From Streptomyces sp. NBC_01142 (lineage in GTDB: Bacteria > Actinomycetota > Actinomycetes > Streptomycetales > Streptomycetaceae): 64,000 nucleotides of DNA. A program made the translations under genes and the position numbers. The notes under the pieces were generated by a model. That model was not told where the DNA came from, searched no databases, and saw only the letters and a program-made list of their open reading frames with translations. This document shows, in pieces, positions 7,135-15,457 of the stretch (within the stretch, counting starts at the first letter, position 1; the number at the start of each line of letters is the position of its first letter). The stretch is from contig NZ_JAPEOR010000002.1 in assembly GCF_026341125.1 (NCBI RefSeq), positions 2,244,501-2,308,500 of the forward strand. The letters are read 5' to 3'.

Positions 7135-8700
7135 ATGGCTCTTGGGGAGGGCTGCCCGGCGGCATACGCACGTCTGGAAGAGCTGATGCACCGCCGCCTC
7201 GGCAGAGAATGCCTGTACGTGCCGTCATGCCGTCTCGGGCTCTATGTGGCGTTGCGCCACTGGTGCCCTCCCGGCGGCCGGGTGCTGATGTCACCGGTCA
7301 ACGACGACGTGATCTTCTTTGTGGTGCTCGCCGCGGGACTGCGTCCCGTACAGGCGCCGCTGAAGGCCGAGGACGGCTCGATCGACGCGGCCGCCGTCCC
7401 GGCCGCCGAGTGGCACGGACTGTCCGCCGTGCTCACCACCAATCTGTACGGAAATCCCGATCCGGTTCCCGAACTGCGGGCGCACTGCGACCAGTTGGGG
7501 ATCCCGCTGCTGGAGGACGCCGCGCACGCGATCGGCAGCGAGGTGTCGGGCCGGCCGGTCGGCAGCTTCGGCGACGCGTCCGTCTTCAGCCTCTCCAAGC
7601 ACACCGGGGCCAAGACGGGCGGATTCCTGGCCATCGACGACCCGTCGCTGCGGGCGGGACTGGAGCGGGCACGGGACGAGCTCCTCGAACCGGCACGGCT
7701 GTCGGCGGAGATCGCGTACGGCCTGCGACCGTATGCCGAGGCGGGGGTACGGGGACTGCGGCTGGCCGGCGCGGCCCGCGCCACCCTGCGGCAGCTCGGC
7801 CTCCAGGAGCGCGAGGACATCCGGATGGAGCTGCGGCCCGGCGAGCTGAAACAGGCGGTGGCGGCGGCGCCCGGGCTCGCGGAGTTCCACTCCTGGGTGC
7901 GGGTGGACATGCACGACTACCGGCTCAGACCCGGCGGGCTGCGGCTGCGGCGCACGCAACGGCTGCTGGCCCGCCTCGATCGCCGGCTCGCCGCACATCG
8001 AGCGGGTACACAGCGGCTGCTGGACACCCGGTGGGCCGTGCCGCGGCCCGGTCCCGTACAGCCGCTGTTCCGGGTGCCGCTGCTGGTCGCCGACCGCGAC
8101 GCCGCCGTCGCCGCGCTCGCCCGCCACCGGATGACCGTGGGCTATCTCTACGACCCGCCGCTCGACGCGTACGCGGGCGAGGTCTTCACGGACCCGTCGC
8201 CGGCTCCCGAGCGGGCGGCCTGGTTCGCACGCCATGTGCTGCCGGTGGATCCGCTGCACGCGGACCGGGCCATCGCGGTGCTGAGAGCATCCGGCGCGCG
8301 CCGGGCGGAGATACCCCCGGAGCTCGGCTCGCACCCCACAGCCGCCGGACGGGGCGTCGCCGCCGTCGCGAGCCGGGGCTCCGCCCGCGCCGGCGAGCCG
8401 CCGGGACGCGCCGGTCCCGGCCCCGCCGTCGGCGGCGGCGCAGAGAACTCCGGCCCTATCGGCGCACCGCCACAAGGCGGCGGTCCCGGCCCCGCCGCAC
8501 AACCGGCCGCGCACCCGACCACATGCCCGGCCGCACGACCCGCCGCACGACCCGCCGCACACCGGTCGGCACGCCCGGCCGCCGACGACGGCGCAGGTCG
8601 ACCGCCGGAACCGGCCGCCGACGGCGGCGCAGGTCGACCGCCGGAACCGGCCGCCGACGGCGCGGGGCGGTCTCCGGGGCCGGGCGGGACCGGTGTCTGA
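7135..8700 (+). CDS. DegT/DnrJ/EryC1/StrS-like aminotransferase with repetitive tail
   Basis: 521 aa from the ATG at 7135 (GGGGGG upstream). PLP-dependent fold type I. EDAAHAIGS at about 127-135 matches the cofactor-aspartate motif. The internal-aldimine lysine is most likely Lys155 in FSLSKHTGAKTGG. The family transfers an amino group to nucleotide-linked keto-sugars, so a role in making an amino-sugar precursor is inferred from the flanking flippase and glycosyltransferase genes. The catalytic part ends near residue 400. The last about 120 residues are a Pro/Ala/Arg/Gly-rich tail with tandem repeats and unknown purpose. The last codons overlap the next gene by 8 nt. First gene of the exopolysaccharide locus. 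Confidence 0.85.
   Translation: MALGEGCPAAYARLEELMHRRLGRECLYVPSCRLGLYVALRHWCPPGGRVLMSPVNDDVIFFVVLAAGLRPVQAPLKAEDGSIDAAAVPAAEWHGLSAVLTTNLYGNPDPVPELRAHCDQLGIPLLEDAAHAIGSEVSGRPVGSFGDASVFSLSKHTGAKTGGFLAIDDPSLRAGLERARDELLEPARLSAEIAYGLRPYAEAGVRGLRLAGAARATLRQLGLQEREDIRMELRPGELKQAVAAAPGLAEFHSWVRVDMHDYRLRPGGLRLRRTQRLLARLDRRLAAHRAGTQRLLDTRWAVPRPGPVQPLFRVPLLVADRDAAVAALARHRMTVGYLYDPPLDAYAGEVFTDPSPAPERAAWFARHVLPVDPLHADRAIAVLRASGARRAEIPPELGSHPTAAGRGVAAVASRGSARAGEPPGRAGPGPAVGGGAENSGPIGAPPQGGGPGPAAQPAAHPTTCPAARPAARPAAHRSARPAADDGAGRPPEPAADGGAGRPPEPAADGAGRSPGPGGTGV
8585..8665 (+). repeat. 36-nt tandem repeat in the aminotransferase tail
   Basis: About two copies of a 36-nt unit encoding GAGRPPEPAADG, with a third degenerate partial copy, in the 3' end of the DegT-like gene. 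It follows a PAARPAAH-type imperfect repeat at about 8500-8580. Confidence 0.75.
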
Positions 8701-11020
8701 TACCGCACGGCTGCACAAGCCGGATGCCTCCGCCGCCCCGCCGCCCGCGGCGGACGGTGCGGTGACCTCCACCGCCGCCAGCGGCGACTCGATGTTCCGC
8801 AACGCCTACGCCCTGATGCTCTCCACCGGCGTCTCCGCCGCGCTCGGCCTCGGCTTCTGGCTGGTTGCCGCCCGCTACTACACCGAGCAGGCCGTGGGCG
8901 AGGGCTCCGCCGCCATCGCCGCCATGCGGCTGCTCGCCTCCCTCACCGCCACCACCATGATCGGCGCGGTCGTGCGGTACGTGCCCCGGGCCGGCCGCGC
9001 CACCGGGCCCCTGGTGTGGCGCGCCTACGCGCTCAGCTCGCTGGTGGTGTGCCTCGCGTCCGTGGCGTTCCTGTTCACGCTCGACCTCTGGGGGCCTTCG
9101 TACGCACCCCTCGGCGGGCTCGGCGCCGGTCTGATCTTCACCGCCTCCTGCGTCGGCTGGGCGCTGCTGACCCTCCAGGACGGGGTGCTGACAGGGCTGC
9201 GCAAAGCCGTCTGGGTACCGGTCGGCAACGCCGCCTTCTCCATCGGCAAGCTGCTGCTGCTCGCCGTCTTCGCCACCGCCCTGCCCGTACTGGGCATCTT
9301 CGTCTCCTGGGCCGCGGCCATCGCCGTGTCCGTACTGCCCCTCGGCTGGCTGATCTTCCGCAGGCTCATCCCCCGCCAGGCCGCGGCCGACCACGACCGC
9401 GAACCGCTGCGCATCCGCGAGATCGGGCGCTTCCTCGCCGGGGACTCGGTCGGCTCGCTCTTCTCACTGGCAATGATCAATCTGCTGCCGGTGATGGTCG
9501 CGGTCCGCTTCGACGCCGCGCACAACGGCTTCTTCTACATCGCGTACACCGTCGGCGGAACGATGGAGTTCATGGCCATCAACATGGCCTCCTCGCTGAC
9601 CGCGCACGCCTCGCACAGCCCGGAGACCCTGGCCGCCGGGGTGCGCGGCGCGCTGCGCAGGATGAGCGTGCTGCTGGTGCCCGTCGTGCTGTTCCTCGTC
9701 GTCTTCGCCCCGCAGATCCTCGCCCCGTTCGGCGACGACTACGCCGCGCACGGCACCACCGTGCTGCGGCTGCTCGCCGCCGCAGCGCTGCCTCGGGTCG
9801 TCGTCGAGCTCTACATCGGGGTCCTGCGGGTCCAGGGACGTACGGGCATGCTCGCCGCCCTCCAGGGCACGATGTGCGCCCTGGTACTGGGCAGCGCGGC
9901 CCTGCTGCTCGGCCCCACCGGGATCTCCGGGGCGGGCCTGGCGATGCTGCTCTCGATGTCGCTGACGGCCCTGGTGGCCGCGCCGGGGCTGCGCGCCGCG
10001 CTGTCGGGCCGCGAGCCCCGGCAGGCCTGGTTCACCAGGCTGGTGCGGCACCGGGGCGCCGAGGTGGAGGAGGAGTACGGCACGACCTGGGCGCGCCGGG
10101 CCGCCGAGCGGCGGGCGGAGGCAGCGGCGGAGTACGCGCGGGAGTACGGGACGGACTGGGCGCGGCAGACCGCGTATCTGCGCGGGGTGCACGAGGACAC
10201 CGCGACACCCGCCTTCGGCTTCCCCGTCTACGTACAGGAGCGGACGGGGCAGGAGGGACCCGGACCGAAGGGGACGGGGCAGGAGGGGCCTGGACCGGAG
10301 GGGTCCGGAGACGACCGGTCGGGAAGGGAGCGGACCGCGGACGGGGAGGCCGGCCGGCCGTCCGTCGACCCGGGCGAGGGGAGGCTGGCCACCGCGCTGT
10401 GGCTGCTGCTCGGACTCGCCGCCGGGCTGTTCTGGATTCCGCTCTTCCAGGCCCCGGACATCGCCCCGGGCCCCACCATGGAGCAGCTCTCCGGCTCGCA
10501 GCTGCTGCGGGCCCTGCCGCCGGTCACCCTCACCGCCGGTGTCCTGCTGATCGTCGTCCACAGCGCCGCCGTCTCGCTGCTGCGCCCGCGCCCGGTGCTG
10601 CTCGGCGCGGGGCTGCTGGTCACCTTCGCCGCGCTGCACACCGCGCCCGCGGTGCTCGGCTGGGAACCGGAGCCCGTTCGGGGCGCGTGGTACGAGTCAC
10701 TGGCGAGCTTCCTCGCCGTGGCCGCCGGTCTCGACAGCCCGGACCCACTGCTGCGCTGGCTGCCGACCGTGTTCCAGCTGCTCTGCCTTGTCGCGCTGTT
10801 GCCGATTCTCGGGGCAACCCGGCTGCCGGTGGCGGCGCAGTGGGGTGCGCTGTGGCTGCTCGCGGTGTGCGGCTGGGCCCTGCAGAAGCACCTCGCGCCC
10901 GCTGCACTCCCGCTTCAACTGGGCCTTTCCTGCGCGGCGTTGACGCTCGTACTCATCCGACATCGCAGCCACACCCGCAGCCACAAACACAGCCGCAGCC
11001 GCAGCCGCAGCCGCGAATGA
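8693..11020 (+). CDS. Wzx/MurJ-like polysaccharide flippase with C-terminal membrane module
   Basis: 775 aa, GTG start at 8693 overlapping the previous gene by 8 nt. An N-terminal Ala/Pro stretch precedes about 12-14 transmembrane helices (residues about 35-445) with the layout of lipid-linked oligosaccharide flippases; GLGFWLVAARYYTEQAVGEGSA fits helix 1 and its loop. A hydrophilic region (about 450-560) contains two related segments, EEYGTTWARR and REYGTDWARQ. A further set of about five hydrophobic helices (about 565-755) follows, then an Arg/Ser/His-rich tail. The extra membrane module is not part of a standard Wzx. Inferred role: moves the lipid-linked repeat unit across the membrane for the locus. 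Confidence 0.82.
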   Translation: MSDTARLHKPDASAAPPPAADGAVTSTAASGDSMFRNAYALMLSTGVSAALGLGFWLVAARYYTEQAVGEGSAAIAAMRLLASLTATTMIGAVVRYVPRAGRATGPLVWRAYALSSLVVCLASVAFLFTLDLWGPSYAPLGGLGAGLIFTASCVGWALLTLQDGVLTGLRKAVWVPVGNAAFSIGKLLLLAVFATALPVLGIFVSWAAAIAVSVLPLGWLIFRRLIPRQAAADHDREPLRIREIGRFLAGDSVGSLFSLAMINLLPVMVAVRFDAAHNGFFYIAYTVGGTMEFMAINMASSLTAHASHSPETLAAGVRGALRRMSVLLVPVVLFLVVFAPQILAPFGDDYAAHGTTVLRLLAAAALPRVVVELYIGVLRVQGRTGMLAALQGTMCALVLGSAALLLGPTGISGAGLAMLLSMSLTALVAAPGLRAALSGREPRQAWFTRLVRHRGAEVEEEYGTTWARRAAERRAEAAAEYAREYGTDWARQTAYLRGVHEDTATPAFGFPVYVQERTGQEGPGPKGTGQEGPGPEGSGDDRSGRERTADGEAGRPSVDPGEGRLATALWLLLGLAAGLFWIPLFQAPDIAPGPTMEQLSGSQLLRALPPVTLTAGVLLIVVHSAAVSLLRPRPVLLGAGLLVTFAALHTAPAVLGWEPEPVRGAWYESLASFLAVAAGLDSPDPLLRWLPTVFQLLCLVALLPILGATRLPVAAQWGALWLLAVCGWALQKHLAPAALPLQLGLSCAALTLVLIRHRSHTRSHKHSRSRSRSRE

Positions 11021-11075
11021 CGGCGGCGTGCGGCCCGTTCCACATCGGCACAGATCTGATCCACCAGGGGGAAGC

Positions 11076-12959
11076 GTGCAACAGCCAGCCACCTCAGCAG
11101 CCGGGAGACCTGTGGCCGCCCCCGACCAGCAGCCCGCCAACGATCCCGCCATGGATCTCGCCGACCTGCCCGGCCCGGACCGCGGCCGCTGGGCCGGGCC
11201 GCTGCGACTGGCCGCACCGCTCGCCGCGGCGCTCGCCCTGTGGACGTACGCCATGGTGCGGACCGACACCACCGCACTCGGCGCGTTCGGTCTCGTCGGG
11301 GCGCTGCCCGTCGTGTTCTGGATCGCGCTCGCGCTGCTGACGGCGGGCTTCTGGATCTGTGTACGCGACCCGCTGCGCAGCAACGGATGGCCGCTGGCGT
11401 ACACGGTGGGACTGATCGTGCTGGAGCGCGCCACCCAGGCCGTCGTCTATCCCACCCCGCTCTACTCCTGGGCGTGGAAACACGACGCGGTCATCGAGCA
11501 TCTGCTCACCGCGGGCGGGCTCCAGCGGGGAGATCAGCTCGGCGACATGGCCGTGTACGACCAGTGGCCCGGGTTCTTCGCCGCCCAGGCCGCACTGGTC
11601 CGGCTCACCGGGGTGGAGAACGCGGCGATGTTCATGGCGTGGTGGCCGCTGATCTCCAGCCTGATGCTGCTGGCGCCGCTGCTGCTGATCTACCGCACCT
11701 TCACCCAGGACCGCCGCCTGATCTGGACCGCGGTCTGGCTCTTCTACGTCGCCAACTGGGTGGGACAGGACTACTTCTCGCCGCAGTCCCTCGCCCTCGC
11801 CCTCTATCTCGGCGTGATCGCGATCGTGCTGCGCCGGGGCGAGCGTCCCGTACGCGGCAGAAGGCCGCGGCAGGCGCTGTGGACCGTACTGCTCATCCCC
11901 CTGATCACCGCCATCGTCATCTCCCACCAGCTCACGCCGGTGATGCTGATCGCGAGCCTGGCCGCGCTGTGTCTGACCCGGCGCTACCGCGACTGGACCC
12001 TGCTGGTCACTCTGCTGCTGGTGTTCCTGGCATGGAACCTCACCGCCTCGCTTCCGTTCCTGCGGGAGGCCGTGCCCGAGATGGTGCGTTCGTTCGGCGA
12101 TGTGAGCGGCAATCTGGAGACGGGGTACGGGTCGACGCCGACCGGCACCGGACCGGTGATCGTCTCCTGGGTGGCCCGGCTGTTGTCGGCGTCCGTACTG
12201 CTGCTCGCCGCGATCGGTGTACTGCGCCGGCGTGTGCTGCGCCACCGGGCCCGGCCACTGCTGTTGCTCGCCGCCGTGCCGCTGCTGATGCTGGTGGCCA
12301 ATGACTACGGCAGCGAAATGATCTTCCGCGTACTGCTGTTCATGCTGCCCGGGGCCTGCTTCTTCGCGGCCGCCGCGCTGCTGCCCGACGTACGGCCGCT
12401 GGCGGCGGATCCGGACGGCGCCGGGGCCCCGCGGCCCGCGGTCGGCCTGCGCTTCGCCGTGCTGCCAGGTGTGGTGCTGCTCGCGCTGACCCCGGCGTTC
12501 GTGCCCAGCTACTCGGGCAAGGACCGGCTCAGTTACTTCCCGCCGCAGGAGGTCGCGCTGGTCCGGCAGGTCTTCGACCGGGCGCCCGAGGGCTCTCTCG
12601 TCGTTGCCGCACATCGCAACTACCCGCTCGCATACGCTTCGTACTGGAATGTGCAGCATTACTGGTTCCTCGACGACGCGAAGAGCCATGTCGAGGAGAT
12701 CCTGAACGACCCGGCCGGCACGCTCGCCCGGGACATGGCGGCGGTGGAGCCGCCCGCCCGGGCGTATCTCCTGCTCACCCAGGGCCAGATCGCCAACTCC
12801 GAGATGAACGGCATGCTCACCGCAGACCAGTTGCGGAGCGTCGAGAGATCCGTCGCCGCCTCGCCGCTCTTCGAACAGGTGGGCCGCAACGACGCAGGTG
12901 TCATCTACGAACTGAAGCGCACCGGCAGTTCCACCAGTTCCACGGGGAGGACCCCATGA
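11076..12959 (+). CDS. Polytopic membrane protein, glycosyltransferase/polymerase-like
   Basis: 627 aa from the GTG at 11076, chosen because CAGGGGGAAGC precedes it; an in-frame start 48 nt upstream has no ribosome site. About 12 transmembrane helices, with a long extracytoplasmic loop after the second to third helices (AWKHDAVIEHLLTAGGL, then YDQWPGFFAAQAALVRLTG) and a soluble C-terminal domain about 480-627. The layout fits GT-C glycosyltransferases or Wzy-type polymerases. The DE/DD catalytic pair of GT-C enzymes cannot be assigned with certainty. The gene ends in ATGA overlap with the next gene. The role in polymerising or modifying the polymer is an inference from context. Confidence 0.7.
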   Translation: MQQPATSAAGRPVAAPDQQPANDPAMDLADLPGPDRGRWAGPLRLAAPLAAALALWTYAMVRTDTTALGAFGLVGALPVVFWIALALLTAGFWICVRDPLRSNGWPLAYTVGLIVLERATQAVVYPTPLYSWAWKHDAVIEHLLTAGGLQRGDQLGDMAVYDQWPGFFAAQAALVRLTGVENAAMFMAWWPLISSLMLLAPLLLIYRTFTQDRRLIWTAVWLFYVANWVGQDYFSPQSLALALYLGVIAIVLRRGERPVRGRRPRQALWTVLLIPLITAIVISHQLTPVMLIASLAALCLTRRYRDWTLLVTLLLVFLAWNLTASLPFLREAVPEMVRSFGDVSGNLETGYGSTPTGTGPVIVSWVARLLSASVLLLAAIGVLRRRVLRHRARPLLLLAAVPLLMLVANDYGSEMIFRVLLFMLPGACFFAAAALLPDVRPLAADPDGAGAPRPAVGLRFAVLPGVVLLALTPAFVPSYSGKDRLSYFPPQEVALVRQVFDRAPEGSLVVAAHRNYPLAYASYWNVQHYWFLDDAKSHVEEILNDPAGTLARDMAAVEPPARAYLLLTQGQIANSEMNGMLTADQLRSVERSVAASPLFEQVGRNDAGVIYELKRTGSSTSSTGRTP

Positions 12960-13459
12960 GACCCCAGACCCTCGCGATCCGGCTGCTGCCACCCTTCGCG
13001 GGCTGGGTCGCCATCGGTGCGACCGTACTGCCCGCGGGCTCGGCGCTGCGGGCCGCGCCCGTCGCCGTCTTTTTGCTCGCCGGCCCCGGCGCCGCCGTCC
13101 TGCGTGTCTGCGCACCCGCCCTGGGAGCCCATCAGGCCGTCGGGCCCGCGGAGAGCTGGGACCACGGCTTCGCACGGGACTCCGACCGCATCGAGCGGCT
13201 CCTTCTGATGATCTTCCTGAGTGTGAGCGCGACGCTCGTCTGCGCCACCGCGCTGATGGCCGTGCATGCCTTCAGCGGGCAGCGGGTCCTGGTGCTGCTC
13301 ACTCTGCTGACGATGCTCGCCGCCTGCTGTCCGCCGCTGCCCGGCCGGGCACGGACAGCACGCGCGCCCTCGCCGCCTCAGCCACAGCAGCCACAGCAGC
13401 CACAGCAGCCACAGCAGCCACAGCAGCCACAGCAGCCACAGAAAGGCTCACCTCTGTGA
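12956..13459 (+). CDS. Small membrane protein with Gln-Pro-Gln repeat tail
   Basis: 167 aa, ATGA overlap with the preceding gene. Four hydrophobic segments in the first about 125 residues (around 15-30, 32-50, 79-98 and 105-122), then a Pro/Ala linker and seven exact Gln-Pro-Gln units coded by a 9-nt repeat. No family recognised. It lies between a membrane glycosyltransferase-like gene and the GH26-like gene and is coupled to both by 4-nt overlaps, so it probably works with them. Confidence 0.75.
   Translation: MRPQTLAIRLLPPFAGWVAIGATVLPAGSALRAAPVAVFLLAGPGAAVLRVCAPALGAHQAVGPAESWDHGFARDSDRIERLLLMIFLSVSATLVCATALMAVHAFSGQRVLVLLTLLTMLAACCPPLPGRARTARAPSPPQPQQPQQPQQPQQPQQPQQPQKGSPL
13379..13441 (+). 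repeat. Seven perfect 9-nt tandem repeats (CAGCCACAG)
   Basis: Seven exact copies in the 3' end of the small membrane protein gene, coding for QPQ seven times. A 9-nt unit keeps the frame, so copy number can change without breaking the gene. Confidence 0.9.
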
Positions 13460-14547
13460 CGTTAACCCGACGCCCCGGTGACGGGGCGCCAGGCATCCAT
13501 CGCAGGCCGCGCGACCGCCGCCGGCTGCTGGCCGTGTCCACAGCCGCTGTCACAGTGCTGCTCGCCGGCGTACTCGCCCTGCAGAAGTCGTCGGGGTCCG
13601 ACCCCTCGGCGCACAGCGCGGAATGCCGGCCCACCGAACTGCTCGTACCGAAGTGCGGCGCCTGGTTCGGTGCCTATGTACGGCACAGCAAGCCCGACCT
13701 CGAGGAGAAGGTCCTCGCCTACGAGAAGCGCATCGGCCGCACGCTGGACATCGTCTACGCGTACCACGACATGTCCGTGGACGACGGTCTGGAGGGAACA
13801 CTGCTGACGGAGCAGGAGCAGCGCGTCGGAAAGGAGCGGATGCTGCTGCTGTCCTGGGAGAGCAAGTGGTGGAACGGCACCCCGGCCCAGCAGCCCAGCT
13901 GGAAGCAGATCGCCTCGGGGGCACTCGACGAGACCGTCATCGACGTCCAGGCCGAGCGGATCAAGAAGTACGGAAAGCCGCTCTTCCTCTCCTTCGACCT
14001 GGAGATGGACACCCGTACGCCGGACAACGGCACACCGGCCGAGTACGTCGCCGCCTACCGCCACATCCATGAGCGGTTCCGCGAGCTGGGTGTCACCAAT
14101 GTGGTGTGGGCTTGGGTCATCACCGGCTACACCGGTCACAGCGAGCTCTTCCGCAAGCTCTATCCGGGAGACGCGTACGTCGACTGGATCGGCTACAACC
14201 AGTACAACTACTACCGCTGCCACAAGGCGAAGTGGCAGAGCTTCGAGCAGACGCAGACGGCGTCGCACGACTGGATCCGCAAGAACCTCTCCGACGACAA
14301 GCCGCTGATGCTCTCGGAGTTCGGCACGGCGGACGATCCCTCGAAGCCGAAGGCACAGGCCGAGTGGTACGAGGAAGTGCCGCGTGTGGTCAAGGAGCTG
14401 GACGGCGTACGGGCCGCGCTCCAGTGGAACTACCGCGACCCCGGGCCGGGGTGTGATCTTGCGCTGGCCAGGGACGAGTCCTGGAAGAGCCTGCGCAAGG
14501 TCGCGGCCGATCCGTACTTCAACCAGCCGCGGCCCCGAGGAACCTGA
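13456..14547 (+). CDS. Secreted or anchored glycoside hydrolase, GH26-like (beta-mannanase fold), with TTA codon
   Basis: 363 aa, GTG start at 13456 overlapping the previous stop as GTGA. Codon 3 (13462-13464) is TTA, the rare leucine codon read by bldA tRNA. An N-terminal basic stretch and one hydrophobic segment (about 23-42) suggest secretion or membrane anchoring. The rest is a TIM-barrel: GAWFGAYV, then LFLSFDLEMD (family acid position), VVWAWVITG and DWIGYNQYNYY, and a late LMLSEFGTADD whose Glu fits the nucleophile. GH26 enzymes cut beta-mannans or related beta-1,3/1,4 glucans. In this locus it probably trims or releases the polymer (inference). Confidence 0.82.
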   Translation: MTLTRRPGDGAPGIHRRPRDRRRLLAVSTAAVTVLLAGVLALQKSSGSDPSAHSAECRPTELLVPKCGAWFGAYVRHSKPDLEEKVLAYEKRIGRTLDIVYAYHDMSVDDGLEGTLLTEQEQRVGKERMLLLSWESKWWNGTPAQQPSWKQIASGALDETVIDVQAERIKKYGKPLFLSFDLEMDTRTPDNGTPAEYVAAYRHIHERFRELGVTNVVWAWVITGYTGHSELFRKLYPGDAYVDWIGYNQYNYYRCHKAKWQSFEQTQTASHDWIRKNLSDDKPLMLSEFGTADDPSKPKAQAEWYEEVPRVVKELDGVRAALQWNYRDPGPGCDLALARDESWKSLRKVAADPYFNQPRPRGT

Positions 14548-14582
14548 GGAAGATGCCCGGTGTGCGCGGGCGGCCCCCGACG

Positions 14583-14652
14583 GCGCCTGGCCCGGGTCCG
14601 TACGGCCTAAGGTGCCTGGCCCGGGTCCGTACGGCTCATGGTGCCTAGCCCG
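14583..14652. repeat. 29-nt-spaced direct repeat in a convergent gap
   Basis: Two nearly identical copies of a GCCTGGCCCGGGTCCGTACGG unit (about 14584-14605 and 14613-14635) and a short third start at 14641, between the GH26-like gene and the convergent deacetylase gene. Each holds the CCCGGG palindrome. No clear terminator stem. Confidence 0.6.
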
Positions 14653-15457
14653 CGAACACCGGGCCCTTCACGGCCGCGCGGGCACGCCGGTACAGCCGCC
14701 AGCCGATCGTCGGCAGCGAGTCGGGGAACGGTGCGACGGGGGCGCCCCCGCCCTCCATCCATGTCTCGATGTCCGCCACCGTGTGGCTGCGGCGCAGGAT
14801 GAGGCGGGCGATGCGGTACGCCTGGTCCGCCTCCGAGCTCAGGGCGTGCCGCACGGCGGCCGCGGACGCATAGCCGGCGCGGGCTGCGGCCCTGCGCACA
14901 CCACGGCTGTTGTAGCCGTGCGGATAGGCGAGGTGGGTCACCGCGTGGCCGAGGACGTCCTCGAGCACCGCCTTGGGTTCGGCCAGTTCACGGCGGAGTG
15001 CCTTGGGCGGAAGGGTGTCCAGCTGGGGGTGGGTGACGGTGTGCGCGCCCACCTCCATGCCGTACTGCTCCAGCAGCGGCGTCTGGGAGAGGGTCATCAT
15101 CGGCGCGGGCGGCAGCAGGCTGCGCCGGCCCGGGGTGATGGCCCCGGTGGTGAGGTAGACGGTGGCGGGCAGTGCGCGGGAGGCGAGCGCCTCGGCGGTG
15201 GGGCCCGGGAGATCGGCGAAGCCGTCGTCGAAGGTGAGGACGACGGGGTGGGGCGGGAGCGGGCCGCGGCCCGCGAGATGGTCCACGAGCGCACTGATGG
15301 TGACCGGGGTGCGGCCGCTCGCCACGATCGCGTCGAGCTGGGCCCCGAACTCCTTCGGGGCGACGGCGAATTCGGCGATCCAGTCGGGGGGATCGTCCAT
15401 CACCGCGTGGTAGAGCAGCACGGGTATCCGGGGCACCGTCGTAGCGTTGCCTCTCAT
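14645..15457 (-). CDS. Polysaccharide deacetylase (NodB/CE4 family)
   Basis: 270 aa from the ATG at 15457, preceded by GGGAGGAAAG and overlapping the upstream stop as ATGA. CE4 motifs: TFDDG (catalytic Asp and metal Asp) about residue 75; HTVTHPQLDTL (metal His pair) about 138; and AYPHGYNSRGV later in the chain. The VLLYHAV start is typical of the group. It removes N-acetyl groups from surface polysaccharide or peptidoglycan sugars using a metal ion. No clear signal peptide is seen. It is the last gene of the minus-strand unit with glycosyltransferase and FemAB/GNAT-like genes. Confidence 0.9.
   Translation of the reverse strand: MRGNATTVPRIPVLLYHAVMDDPPDWIAEFAVAPKEFGAQLDAIVASGRTPVTISALVDHLAGRGPLPPHPVVLTFDDGFADLPGPTAEALASRALPATVYLTTGAITPGRRSLLPPAPMMTLSQTPLLEQYGMEVGAHTVTHPQLDTLPPKALRRELAEPKAVLEDVLGHAVTHLAYPHGYNSRGVRRAAARAGYASAAAVRHALSSEADQAYRIARLILRRSHTVADIETWMEGGGAPVAPFPDSLPTIGWRLYRRARAAVKGPVFAG

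Noticed and set aside
11094..13175. A 693-codon minus-strand frame opposite the membrane glycosyltransferase-like gene
   Set aside because: Gln/Arg/Gly-rich translation, no ribosome site, antisense to a gene with clear transmembrane pattern and start.
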